Positions 25,409-32,564 of a stretch of 32,564 nucleotides of DNA are shown piece by piece. The notes beneath the pieces were generated by a model. It saw only the letters and a program-made list of their open reading frames with translations, was not told where the DNA came from and searched no databases. The stretch's first letter is position 1. The number at the start of each line of letters is the position of its first letter. Origin of the DNA: Verrucomicrobiota bacterium (lineage in GTDB: Bacteria > Verrucomicrobiota > Verrucomicrobiia > Chthoniobacterales > Terrimicrobiaceae); the NCBI GenBank assembly GCA_009886045.1, contig VFJO01000174.1, forward strand, positions 1 through 32,564. Direction: 5' to 3'. A program made the translations under genes and the position numbers.

Positions 25409-26439
25409 TGCCCATACTTCTTGCCATTGAGACTTCGTGTGATGAGACGGCAGCCGCTGTTTTGAGAGACTTCGATGGGATTTTGGCTCACGAAATTTTC
25501 AGCCAAGCGGAAATCCACTCCGAGTTTGGGGGTGTCGTTCCAGAAGTGGCATCTCGGAATCATCTCGTTTCGGCTCCCGTGATCATTGACCGGGCACTTG
25601 AGAATGCAGGTCTAAAAATCTGCGACCTCGATGCGATTGCAGCTACAACTGGCCCCGGCTTGGCCTCGGCTCTCCTCGTTGGCACAGCTGCTGCAAAGGG
25701 ACTTTGTATCGGGGTTGGGAGACCTTTTCTCGCGATCAACCACATTGAAGGGCATCTCCTCTCGCCATTTTTTGGCCTCGAAAAAATCCCGCCGCACACG
25801 GCGATGGTCGTGAGTGGCGGGCACACGCTGCTGTTGGATGTGGAGGGCTTTGGGCAATATCGCCTGCTTGGCCGCACCCTTGATGACGCTGCCGGTGAGG
25901 CGTTTGATAAAGTCGCGAAGCTTCTTGGCCTTGGCTACCCAGGCGGAATCGAGATTGATCGCTTGGCCAAGTCAGGCAACCCTACACGCTTTGATTTTCC
26001 ACGTGGTATGATTGATTCGGGGGATCTCGACTTCAGCTTCAGTGGTCTTAAAACTGCCGTCCGGTTTTTTCTTGAAAAAAATCGCCCTCCCGAAATTGCC
26101 GACCTGCCTGATCTCTGCGCCTCTTTTCAAGCAGCCGTCACGGATGTTCTCCTCGCCAAACTTTTCAAAGCAGCCAAGCAGAACAACCGACGGCTTGTGA
26201 GCCTGAGTGGTGGCGTCAGTGCCAACTCCTCGCTTCGCTCGCGGGCCATCCAGCGCGCCGCTGAGTTGGGTTTGGAAATCCACTTTCCGCCCGCCGGTCT
26301 GCTTACTGATAATGCTCTGATGATAGCCTTTGCGGCAGCTCACCACCTAGCCGCCGGACGCCGCAGCTCTATCGATGTCGAAATCACCCCAAATTTTCGT
26401 GCGGCGGCCCTGTGCGATCCCTGCGCAGCTTTTTCGTAA
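25408..26439 (+). CDS. tsaD: tRNA N6-adenosine threonylcarbamoyltransferase
   Basis: TsaD transfers the threonylcarbamoyl group to A37 of ANN-reading tRNAs, working with TsaB, TsaC and TsaE. The 343-residue protein begins MPILLAIETSCDETAAAVL, the family signature. His112 and His116 in INHIEGHLLSP are the metal ligands, SGGHTLLLDV and RTLDDAAGEAFDKVAKLLGL build the nucleotide site, and LTDNALMIAFAAAH carries the C-terminal metal-binding Asp. All hallmarks are present. The start at 25408 is fixed by the conserved N-terminus and overlaps the ctpA stop by one base. Confidence 0.98.
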   Translation: MPILLAIETSCDETAAAVLRDFDGILAHEIFSQAEIHSEFGGVVPEVASRNHLVSAPVIIDRALENAGLKICDLDAIAATTGPGLASALLVGTAAAKGLCIGVGRPFLAINHIEGHLLSPFFGLEKIPPHTAMVVSGGHTLLLDVEGFGQYRLLGRTLDDAAGEAFDKVAKLLGLGYPGGIEIDRLAKSGNPTRFDFPRGMIDSGDLDFSFSGLKTAVRFFLEKNRPPEIADLPDLCASFQAAVTDVLLAKLFKAAKQNNRRLVSLSGGVSANSSLRSRAIQRAAELGLEIHFPPAGLLTDNALMIAFAAAHHLAAGRRSSIDVEITPNFRAAALCDPCAAFS

Positions 26440-26568
26440 AAAACGCAACGACTGGATTGTCCGGAGCGTAAAAATTTGCGAAACAATCCTGATCCATGAA
26501 ATTTTCATTTTCAGACGTCAATTTTTAATTTCTAGTGATCCTGTAGATTTGAAACCTCATTTTTGAAA

Positions 26569-28338
26569 ATGCCAGCCACTACCATCGACGCACCCGTTCA
26601 AGAGTCCGCTCCCCACGCTCATCCTGAGCACCCAACTAGCTTTTTCCATAAATATCTTTGGACCTACGATCACAAGATGATCGGTCTTCAGTATCTTTGG
26701 ACCGCCCTTGCTTTTCTTTTCCTCGGTGGCGCTCTTGCTTTGGGAGTTCGCTGGCAGCTCGGCTTTCCCGGTGCGGAAATTCCCCTAATCGGGCGGCTCC
26801 TTCCAGCAACCGTTGCTGTTGACGGCTCCATTATTCCCGGCGGTTACAATATGCTCGTGACGATGCATGCGACTATAATGGTCTTCTTCGTCGTGATGCC
26901 TCTTCTGATCGGAGCCTTCGGCAATTACCTGATTCCACTTCAAATTGGCGCGGGTGACATGGCGTTTCCGCTTTTGAACGAGTTAAGTTATTGGCTCTAT
27001 GTCCTGTCTGGTATCATTCTCCTTGGTGCCTTCTTCGCGCCAGGTGGAGCTCCGGGAACAGGTTGGACGGCCTACGCACCGCTCAGTTCTGTGGCTGCTT
27101 ACAATGGAACACCGATCGGTCAAAGTCTCTGGGGAGCAGCATTATTCATAAACGGTCTATCGTCCATCGCTGGGGCTACAAATTATATCACGACTGTCGT
27201 CAACATGCGCGCCCCCGGCATGACCATGTTTCGCATGCCATTGCCAGTCTGGTCGCTTTTCATCACGGCAATTCTGCTCATCGTGGCCGTGCCAGTCCTC
27301 TCTGCTGCCGCTGCGATGCTCTTCGCAGATTTGAACATGGGTACGAGTTTCTTCTCTCCTCAAGGCGGTGGGCAGCCTCTCCTCTGGCAGCACCTCTTCT
27401 GGTTCTTCGGGCATCCAGAGGTTTACATCATGATCTTGCCGGCCATGGGCTTGACCTCGGAAATTTTAGCCGTCTTTTCCCGCAAGCCGGTTTTTGGTTA
27501 CAAGGCGATGGTCTATGCCATGATTGCCATCGGGTTTCTTGGCTTCGTCGTGTGGGGGCACCACATGTTTGTCAGCGGCATGAATCTGACTCTCAGCGCC
27601 GCGTTCTCGGTATCCACCATGGTGATTGCAGTGCCCTCCGCTATCAAAACTTTCAACTGGATGGGCACGATTTGGCGTGGTTCGATTGAATTCACAACAG
27701 CCATGTGCTTTGCATTGGCTTTTGTGTCCATGTTTGTCATTGGCGGATTGAGTGGCATTTTCATGGCTTCCACACCGGTCGATCTTTTTGTTCACCACAC
27801 TTATTTCATCGTAGCCCACTTCCACTACGTGCTCTTCGGCGGAAGTATATTCGCCATCTTTGGAGCGATCTATTTCTGGTTCCCCAAAATGTTTGGACGC
27901 ATGCTCAATGAGTCGCTCGGCAAGGCTCACTTCTTCCTCACACTTCTTTTCTTCAACCTCACTTTCTTCCCGATGCACAATTTGGGCCTCGGTGGGATGA
28001 TGCGCCGCATCGCAGACCCCACCGTCTATGAGCACCTACGCCAACTTCAGCCGCTCAACCAGCTCTGCACAATTGGCGCGATCGGACTTGGCTTCACCAC
28101 ATTCCTCTTCCTATGGAATGTCGTCATGAGTCTGCGCAATGGAAAAAAAGCTCCGAACAATCCTTGGCATTCCAACACTCTTGAGTGGACGGTGCCATCG
28201 CCTCCTGGGCATGGCAATTTTGACAAAACGCCTGTCGTCTACCACGGACCCTACGAATACAGCGTTCCTGGTCTTGACAAGGATTACCTGCCTCAGACCG
28301 AGCGTGCGCCCGAAGGTGCTCGCCTTGAGTCCCACTAA
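26569..28338 (+). CDS. ctaD: Cytochrome c oxidase subunit I, A1-type aa3 oxidase
   Basis: The 589-residue core subunit reduces oxygen and pumps protons in the inner membrane. Heme a ligands are His100 (TMHATIMVFF) and His419, heme a3 ligand His417 (AHFHYVLFGG). CuB ligands are His282, His331 and His332, with Tyr286 of GHPEVY as the cross-linked tyrosine and Glu284 marking an A1-type enzyme. Asp130 (GAGDMAFP) and Lys360 (SAIKTFNW) are the D- and K-channel residues, so proton pumping is expected. ATG 26569 is used; a TTG two codons earlier is unlikely. Subunit II, which normally precedes this gene, is absent; tsaD is directly upstream. The 129-base gap before it holds no gene. Confidence 0.96.
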   Translation: MPATTIDAPVQESAPHAHPEHPTSFFHKYLWTYDHKMIGLQYLWTALAFLFLGGALALGVRWQLGFPGAEIPLIGRLLPATVAVDGSIIPGGYNMLVTMHATIMVFFVVMPLLIGAFGNYLIPLQIGAGDMAFPLLNELSYWLYVLSGIILLGAFFAPGGAPGTGWTAYAPLSSVAAYNGTPIGQSLWGAALFINGLSSIAGATNYITTVVNMRAPGMTMFRMPLPVWSLFITAILLIVAVPVLSAAAAMLFADLNMGTSFFSPQGGGQPLLWQHLFWFFGHPEVYIMILPAMGLTSEILAVFSRKPVFGYKAMVYAMIAIGFLGFVVWGHHMFVSGMNLTLSAAFSVSTMVIAVPSAIKTFNWMGTIWRGSIEFTTAMCFALAFVSMFVIGGLSGIFMASTPVDLFVHHTYFIVAHFHYVLFGGSIFAIFGAIYFWFPKMFGRMLNESLGKAHFFLTLLFFNLTFFPMHNLGLGGMMRRIADPTVYEHLRQLQPLNQLCTIGAIGLGFTTFLFLWNVVMSLRNGKKAPNNPWHSNTLEWTVPSPPGHGNFDKTPVVYHGPYEYSVPGLDKDYLPQTERAPEGARLESH

Positions 28339-28349
28339 TTTGTGAGTTC

Positions 28350-29396
28350 ATGGATGGAGCAAACACATCCCTGAGTCTGCGTCGGCTTGCCATTTACGCC
28401 TGGGCTTGCATCACGCTGGCCACAACGTTCCTTCTGTTGTGCAGCGGAGGGATTGTGACCTCTAAAGGTGTTGGCATGTCTGTGCCTGACTGGCCGACCA
28501 CCTATGGCTACAACATGTTCCTCTTCCCTCTCTCGGGCTGGGTCGGTGGAGTTTTTTACGAACACAGCCACCGGCTCATTGCCTCGGGCGTCGGGCTCAT
28601 GACAATGATTCTCGCCGTAGGGCTTTTGGTCGTGGAGCCGCGTCGCTGGGTCAGAAATCTCGGCATCATTGCCTTCATCGTTGTCTGTATCCAAGGTTTA
28701 TTGGGAGGGCTCCGCGTTTCGCTTTTTAAAGATGAAATCGGAATCTTCCATGCCATGCTGGCGCAATCATTTTTCTGCTTGCTGGGGATTCTGACGCTGG
28801 CGACAAGTCCGAGCTTCATGCGCCGAGCATGGGATGTTTTCTTGCCCGATCCCGTCTTAAAAAACCTTGTCGTCGGAGCCACTGGTCTCATCTTTTTACA
28901 ACTCAGCCTTGGTGCGACGATGCGGCATGAGCATGCAGGCCTAGCGATTCCTGACTTCCCTCTGGCCTATGGGAAAATCCTGCCTGACACCTCGGCGGCC
29001 TCAATCGCTGCAATCAACTCGGCTCGTGTTGCCGATAATAAAATGCCCACCACGGCTGCATACGTCTGGATTCAGATGGCTCACCGGGGGGTGGCCGTTG
29101 CAATACTGCTTGCTGTTGTCGCTGCGGCATGGCGTGCCTTCACTAATCCCATCGCCCGCGCGGCGCGCCTGTGGGCAGGCGTGTGGCTTCTGATGATTTT
29201 CGCTCAGGTGCTCTTAGGCGCTTGGACAATCTGGTCCGATAAAGCTGCCGATGTTGCAACCGCCCACATGGCGCTTGGAGCCTTGTCTCTCATCGTGGGG
29301 GTTGTTCTCTCTTTCCGCCTCTGGCGCGGAGCGGAAGCGGGTCGCTTTGTCATTCCCGACCAACCCCCAGTTTTGAACTTTGCCCGTATCGCATGA
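28350..29396 (+). CDS. ctaA: Heme A synthase
   Basis: CtaA/Cox15 oxidises the methyl group of heme O to make heme A. The 348-residue protein has about eight membrane segments in two similar halves. Conserved ligands are Glu71, His72 and His74 in YEHSHR, His134 in IFHAML, His245 in MAHRGV and His306 in TAHMALG. An additional RHEHAG (about 192-197) precedes a periplasmic loop. The gene begins eleven bases after ctaD and overlaps ctaB by four bases. Together with ctaB it supplies heme A to the subunit I made from the same transcript. Confidence 0.95.
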   Translation: MDGANTSLSLRRLAIYAWACITLATTFLLLCSGGIVTSKGVGMSVPDWPTTYGYNMFLFPLSGWVGGVFYEHSHRLIASGVGLMTMILAVGLLVVEPRRWVRNLGIIAFIVVCIQGLLGGLRVSLFKDEIGIFHAMLAQSFFCLLGILTLATSPSFMRRAWDVFLPDPVLKNLVVGATGLIFLQLSLGATMRHEHAGLAIPDFPLAYGKILPDTSAASIAAINSARVADNKMPTTAAYVWIQMAHRGVAVAILLAVVAAAWRAFTNPIARAARLWAGVWLLMIFAQVLLGAWTIWSDKAADVATAHMALGALSLIVGVVLSFRLWRGAEAGRFVIPDQPPVLNFARIA

Positions 29397-30283
29397 AGAG
29401 CGCCGCTGTCCTTACGCGGGAACGAAAGAACGCCTTGATCGATGATGTCCTTGAACTGGTAAAGGCCCGCCTTTCTTTTTTAGTTCTCATCACCACGCTT
29501 GTTGGATTCTTGCTTGGTTGGCAAGGGCCTTTTGACTGGGTTGTGCTTCTCGCCACGCTGCTTGGCACTGCCCTCTCCGCAGCGGGAGCTGCGGCTCTCA
29601 ACCAATGGTGGGAACGGGATATTGACAGCCTCATGAAGCGCACGAGGGACCGTCCGCTGCCCGCCCGCCGCATGCAACCGCAAGACGCTCTCCTCTTCGG
29701 TTTGTTTTTTTCTCTGAGCGGTATCGCCATCCTCACGCTTTTTGCGAATCCTCGTGCTGCCTTCCTCGCTTTCGCCACCATTGCGATCTACATCCTAGTT
29801 TACACACCTATGAAGCGCATCAGCTCGCTGAACACGCTTGTTGGCGCGATACCTGGAGCCCTGCCGCCGCTGATCGGTTGGGTTGCCGCCCGAGGCCAGT
29901 ACAATACCGAAGGGTGCCTCCTCTTCGCCACGCTCTGGTTTTGGCAGATGCCACATTTCTTAGCCATTGCTTGGATGTATAAAGACGACTACGCCGATGG
30001 AGGTTTTGTGATGCTCACCGCTAAGGACCCCGAAGGCAGTGTCACGTCGCGTCAAGCGCTTCTCTATTCCCTCTTTCTCATTCCCGTCACCCTCATGCCC
30101 TCAATTCTGGGATTCAATTCCCCCATTTACTTTTTTGGCGCTCTTGCTCTGGGCTTGGCTTTTACGGCTTTTGCGCTGCGATTCATGATGCAACGCAGTC
30201 GTGCAGCTGCACGGAATCTTTTCTTTTCCTCCATCATCTACCTGCCTCTTCTCCTCGGCCTTCTTGTCGCCACGCAAAGATGA
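29393..30283 (+). CDS. ctaB: Protoheme IX farnesyltransferase (heme O synthase)
   Basis: CtaB/Cox10 attaches a farnesyl group to heme B to give heme O. The 296-residue UbiA-superfamily protein has the prenyl-diphosphate motif NQWWERDIDSLMKRTRDRPL (about 76-95), several membrane helices and the MPHFLAIAWMYKDDYADGGF segment of the second Asp-rich motif. ATGA overlaps join it to ctaA in front and to a 39-residue membrane peptide behind. Confidence 0.96.
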   Translation: MKSAAVLTRERKNALIDDVLELVKARLSFLVLITTLVGFLLGWQGPFDWVVLLATLLGTALSAAGAAALNQWWERDIDSLMKRTRDRPLPARRMQPQDALLFGLFFSLSGIAILTLFANPRAAFLAFATIAIYILVYTPMKRISSLNTLVGAIPGALPPLIGWVAARGQYNTEGCLLFATLWFWQMPHFLAIAWMYKDDYADGGFVMLTAKDPEGSVTSRQALLYSLFLIPVTLMPSILGFNSPIYFFGALALGLAFTAFALRFMMQRSRAAARNLFFSSIIYLPLLLGLLVATQR

Positions 30284-30399
30284 AAAAAAATCTCTCCCGA
30301 AATGCGATTGTTATGATTTTTCTCTGGCTTTTTGCTATTTCCCTCTCTGCATTCGTTCTGATACTTATGAACATTCGTGGTCCCTTGATCAACCCGTGA
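30280..30399 (+). CDS. 39-residue single-pass membrane peptide in the oxidase operon
   Basis: A short frame starts with an ATG that overlaps the ctaB stop (ATGA) and ends 29 bases before subunit III. The product is MKKNLSRNAIVMIFLWLFAI followed by SLSAFVLILMNIRGPLINP: two lysines, a long hydrophobic helix (about 9-30) and a short tail. Its coupling to ctaB and location between two oxidase genes suggest a real small membrane protein, for example an assembly factor or a small accessory subunit. No family is recognised. The main reason for doubt is its length. Confidence 0.6.
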   Translation: MKKNLSRNAIVMIFLWLFAISLSAFVLILMNIRGPLINP

Positions 30400-30428
30400 C
30401 TCTTTTCTAACTAAAACCAACCATATTC

Positions 30429-31052
30429 ATGTCCACAGCAGTCCTCACCCACGATTCCCAAGAGCACAACGGCGCATCGCCAGCCACAGCCAAATTCGGC
30501 ATGATCATGTTTCTGATTTCCGAAGGCATGCTCTTCGCTGGGCTTCTTGGCGCTTATTTTGTCCTCCGCTGGTCGGGGAACGGCTTCCCATGGCAGGCAG
30601 GCCACGCTTGGCCACCGAGTCCTGACATCGCCCACCTCCCGCTTTTGCTCACTTCGATCAATACCGTCTTCCTCATCGCGAGCAGTTGCACCTTCCACAT
30701 GGGTGAGGTTGCGGTTCTCAAAGGAAAATCCGGCCTCGGCTGGCTTTTTGTGACGATCGCCCTCGGCTCCCTGTTCGTCGGCCTCCAATGCTACGAATGG
30801 TGGCATCTTCACCACGAAGGACTCTGGTTCAACACAGGCGGTGTTTATGGCTCCAGCTTTTTTGTCATCACCGGTTTCCACGGACTCCATGTGGCCATCG
30901 GCGTTCTGCTGATCCTCTGGTGCTTTCTCCGCCAACTTTTTACTCGCTGCTTCACACCTACCCGCCATATCGCGCTCAACAACGTCGCTCTCTACTGGCA
31001 CTTCGTGGATGTCGTCTGGCTGTTTGTTCTCGCACTGCTCTACTATGTCTGA
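30429..31052 (+). CDS. ctaE: Cytochrome c oxidase subunit III
   Basis: A 207-residue membrane protein with about five helices, as in short bacterial subunits III. Hallmarks are FGMIMFLISEGMLFAGLLGAYF with Glu32, the FVGLQCYEWWH segment, TGFHGLHVAIGVL and the C-terminal ALYWHFVDVVWLFVLALLYY. Subunit III does not hold redox centres but stabilises proton uptake into subunit I. The N-terminal 20 residues are hydrophilic. Its end overlaps the Sco gene by eight bases. Confidence 0.95.
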   Translation: MSTAVLTHDSQEHNGASPATAKFGMIMFLISEGMLFAGLLGAYFVLRWSGNGFPWQAGHAWPPSPDIAHLPLLLTSINTVFLIASSCTFHMGEVAVLKGKSGLGWLFVTIALGSLFVGLQCYEWWHLHHEGLWFNTGGVYGSSFFVITGFHGLHVAIGVLLILWCFLRQLFTRCFTPTRHIALNNVALYWHFVDVVWLFVLALLYYV

Positions 31053-31698
31053 AATCCACGCGCGGCCCGGAATACCGCGCATCGGATGGATCGTGGCATT
31101 TCTCGTGGCGGCGGCCCTCATCGGCCTCGCCTATGTGAGCCTCAAATCCACCCGTCCGCCTGCACTTCCCTCAAATCTTGAGAAAATTTCCAAGGTTCCC
31201 GGATTCGAACTCACCGACCAGACTGGCAACCGCGTCACGCTCGACGATCTCAAGGGAAAAATTTGGGCTGCAAATTTTATCTTCACCCGCTGCAAAGGCC
31301 CGTGCCCGATCACCGTGCTCCGGATGCAAGAACTCAACACAAAGCTCAAAAAGACGCGAGGCAATGTGCAACTCGTTACTTTCACAGTCGATCCAGAATA
31401 CGATACTCCCGAGGTTCTCAAGGCCTTTGGCGAGCAACAAGGTGCTGACCCCGCCTCCTGGAAATTCCTCACCGGCATGCCCGACGCCATTCAAAAAATC
31501 GTCGTCACTGGTCTCCTCCAACCGATTGCCAAGGAACCTGATGGTACCCCAGCCCACTCAACCCGAATCGTGCTTGTGGATGCCGACGGCTGGCTACGTG
31601 GGTACCAAGACGGTCTCGATCCCGAAGCTGTCCAAAAGCTCATGCTGGACATCGGCGAACTCCTACGCGAAGTTTCCAAAGCGACTAAAAAAAACTGA
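31045..31698 (+). CDS. Sco1/SenC family copper chaperone
   Basis: A 217-residue membrane-anchored thioredoxin-fold protein that normally delivers copper to the CuA site of subunit II. An N-terminal anchor helix (about 14-32) is followed by the soluble domain. Cys83 and Cys87 in FTRCKGPCP form the CxxxC copper site, and His171 in PAHSTRIVLVD is the third ligand. ATG 31045 is preferred; further upstream starts would extend into the coding sequence of subunit III. The presence of a CuA-loading factor makes the absence of subunit II in this cluster more striking. Four bases separate it from the next gene. Confidence 0.92.
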   Translation: MSEIHARPGIPRIGWIVAFLVAAALIGLAYVSLKSTRPPALPSNLEKISKVPGFELTDQTGNRVTLDDLKGKIWAANFIFTRCKGPCPITVLRMQELNTKLKKTRGNVQLVTFTVDPEYDTPEVLKAFGEQQGADPASWKFLTGMPDAIQKIVVTGLLQPIAKEPDGTPAHSTRIVLVDADGWLRGYQDGLDPEAVQKLMLDIGELLREVSKATKKN

Positions 31699-31702
31699 CT
31701 CC

Positions 31703-31975
31703 ATGGTTAAAAAATCCGCCATCAATACAATGAAACACTTCATCACCTTGTTCGTTTGCTTTTTTTTGACCCGTCTGCCCGAAGCCGCTGCATGCGTGGG
31801 TTGCAGGCAGCCCGGCACCGGGGGGCCCGACGAACCCCAAACCGTCACCGCAGGTATTGCCCTCTCTTGGGGAGTCGTTGGGATGCTCGCAATCGTCGGT
31901 CTGATCCTTGCGGGTCTCACCTACTACATCGCGGATACCTGCCGCAAACTCGACCGCAGCAATAAGGTGCCATGA
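31703..31975 (+). CDS. Small exported membrane protein with CxxC, oxidase cluster
   Basis: A 90-residue protein from ATG 31703, or 81 residues from ATG 31730, neither with a clear ribosome site. The N-terminus looks like a signal peptide (MKHFITLFVCFFLTRLPEAA) ending at AAAC, then VGCRQPGTGGPDEPQ gives a CVGC pair outside the membrane. A second hydrophobic helix (about 52-74 of the longer form) and a basic tail (CRKLDRSN) follow. The topology would be a short periplasmic segment with two cysteines tethered to the inner membrane. It could be a copper-binding or redox accessory of oxidase assembly, but no family is recognised. Its stop overlaps the next gene's ATG. Confidence 0.7.
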   Translation: MVKKSAINTMKHFITLFVCFFLTRLPEAAACVGCRQPGTGGPDEPQTVTAGIALSWGVVGMLAIVGLILAGLTYYIADTCRKLDRSNKVP

Positions 31976-32406
31976 GCGTTTCTGACCTGCCGCCTCTCAA
32001 CGCCAGCCTCAACGCCATCTCCACCGTCCTCCTCGCTGCCGGTTTCATCTTCATCAAAACCGAGCGAAAAATTGCGCACCGCAACTGCATGCTCGCCGCG
32101 TTTTCCGTCTCCTGCGTCTTCCTCATCACCTACGTGCTTCACAAGATTTTAGTCCACGGCGTTCATACCCCCTTTGGCGGCGAAGGTTTCTGGCGCACCT
32201 TCTATTACAGCATGCTCATCTCGCACATCATTCTGGCCATCGTCATCGTCCCTCTCATCTTGGTGACTATGACGCATGCCATCAAAGGCCGCTTTGAAAA
32301 ACACCGCGCTTGGGCCCGGTGGACATTCCCGCTCTGGTTCTATGTCTCCGTCACCGGCGTGCTTGTTTACTTCATGCTCTACCAGTGGTTTCCTAAAATC
32401 GCCTGA
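31972..32406 (+). CDS. DUF420 membrane protein, CtaM-like
   Basis: A 144-residue protein with four hydrophobic segments. HRNCMLAAFSVSCVFLITYV, the YVLHKILVHG segment, YYSMLISHIILAIVIVPL and KHRAWARWTFPLWFYVSVTG fit the DUF420 family, which includes the Bacillus/Staphylococcus CtaM (YozB) needed for maturation of heme A-containing oxidases. The conserved histidines (in HRN, HK, SHI and KHR) suggest heme or metal contact. It overlaps the previous gene by four bases (ATGA) and is the last intact member of the oxidase cluster in view. Confidence 0.88.
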   Translation: MSVSDLPPLNASLNAISTVLLAAGFIFIKTERKIAHRNCMLAAFSVSCVFLITYVLHKILVHGVHTPFGGEGFWRTFYYSMLISHIILAIVIVPLILVTMTHAIKGRFEKHRAWARWTFPLWFYVSVTGVLVYFMLYQWFPKIA

Positions 32407-32451
32407 CACCACTCGCTCGCCCGAAAATCTGTCAAAAAAAACACATCCGCT

Positions 32452-32564
32452 TTGAGCACTCAATCCACCGCCGCCCGTCGCCCTATGGGGCTCGAACACC
32501 CTGCCGTCCTCGATGCTTTTGCTCACGATAAGCGCCGTGATGCTCTTATCCTCGCCATGTACGA
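32452..32564 (+). CDS. Unidentified protein, N-terminal fragment cut by the window edge
   Basis: An open frame runs from TTG 32452 to the end of the sequence, with an alternative ATG at 32485. It reads STQSTAARRPMGLEHPAVLD and then AFAHDKRRDALILAMYE before truncation. The visible part is hydrophilic and helical, with no signal peptide. It begins 45 bases after the DUF420 gene and could belong to the same transcript. There is too little to assign a family. Confidence 0.5.
   Translation, partial: MSTQSTAARRPMGLEHPAVLDAFAHDKRRDALILAMY

Noticed and set aside
27466-28035. 189-codon minus-strand frame opposite ctaD
   Set aside because: Shadow of subunit I; His- and Glu-rich translation with no domain or membrane character.
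31009-31044. Longer start for the Sco protein
   Set aside because: The additional residues (SSGCLFSHCST) are an out-of-frame reading of the subunit III C-terminus; ATG 31045 gives the normal anchor.
1-32564. CRISPR array, tRNA or rRNA genes, prophage or defence island
   Set aside because: No regularly spaced direct repeats, cloverleaf with conserved T-loop, rRNA core sequence, or phage/defence protein families were seen.

Overview
The window is a gene-dense bacterial chromosome segment of moderately high GC. The best guess is a member of the Verrucomicrobiota: Gram-negative envelope genes (SurA-type chaperone, outer-membrane beta-barrel), the YceD-L32-PlsX-FabH block, an aa3-type oxidase with its heme A genes, and frequent starts without a clear Shine-Dalgarno. 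This assignment comes from overall character, not a database search. No phage, CRISPR array, tRNA or rRNA was seen.

Layout. 1-4122: a degenerate repeat, panD, a convergent minus-strand pair (exported SRPBCC/START-like protein, then MFS transporter) and a divergent sigma-54 activator whose receiver domain has Glu at the phospho-acceptor site. 4148-9471: a tightly overlapped group of a fold-IV PLP enzyme, mfd and a SurA-like isomerase, then an AT-richer orphan gene. 9507-11659 (minus): a HAD hydrolase coupled to a GlcD-type FAD oxidase. 11732-13016: a small coiled-coil protein, a small outer-membrane barrel with a strong terminator, and a non-coding stretch with a perfect 16-bp palindrome and a probable dnaE promoter. 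13017-16424: dnaE, followed by a relic of an IS3-family transposase.

16883-19537: a saccharopine dehydrogenase-like gene and an aldehyde dehydrogenase, apparently one operon. 19635-20253: a DinJ/YafQ toxin-antitoxin module whose antitoxin start is broken while the toxin keeps nearly all catalytic residues. 20307-24084: yceD, rpmF, plsX, fabH and, overlapping the end of fabH, an oxygenase-only nitric oxide synthase. 24146-26439: ctpA and tsaD, overlapping by one base.

26569-32406: a respiratory cluster with cytochrome c oxidase subunit I, heme A synthase, heme O synthase, a 39-residue membrane peptide, subunit III, a Sco copper chaperone, a small two-cysteine membrane protein and a DUF420/CtaM-like protein. 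It holds two catalytic or structural subunits, both heme A enzymes and one copper-delivery factor, but no subunit II. A truncated reading frame runs off the right edge.

The most noteworthy items are the bacterial NOS coupled to fabH, the phospho-site-substituted sigma-54 activator, the broken antitoxin beside an apparently intact YafQ toxin, the two small membrane proteins inside the oxidase cluster, the fold-IV PLP enzyme lacking its usual cofactor-contacting Glu, and the likely leaderless dnaE transcript. I saw no convincing wholly new multi-gene system.
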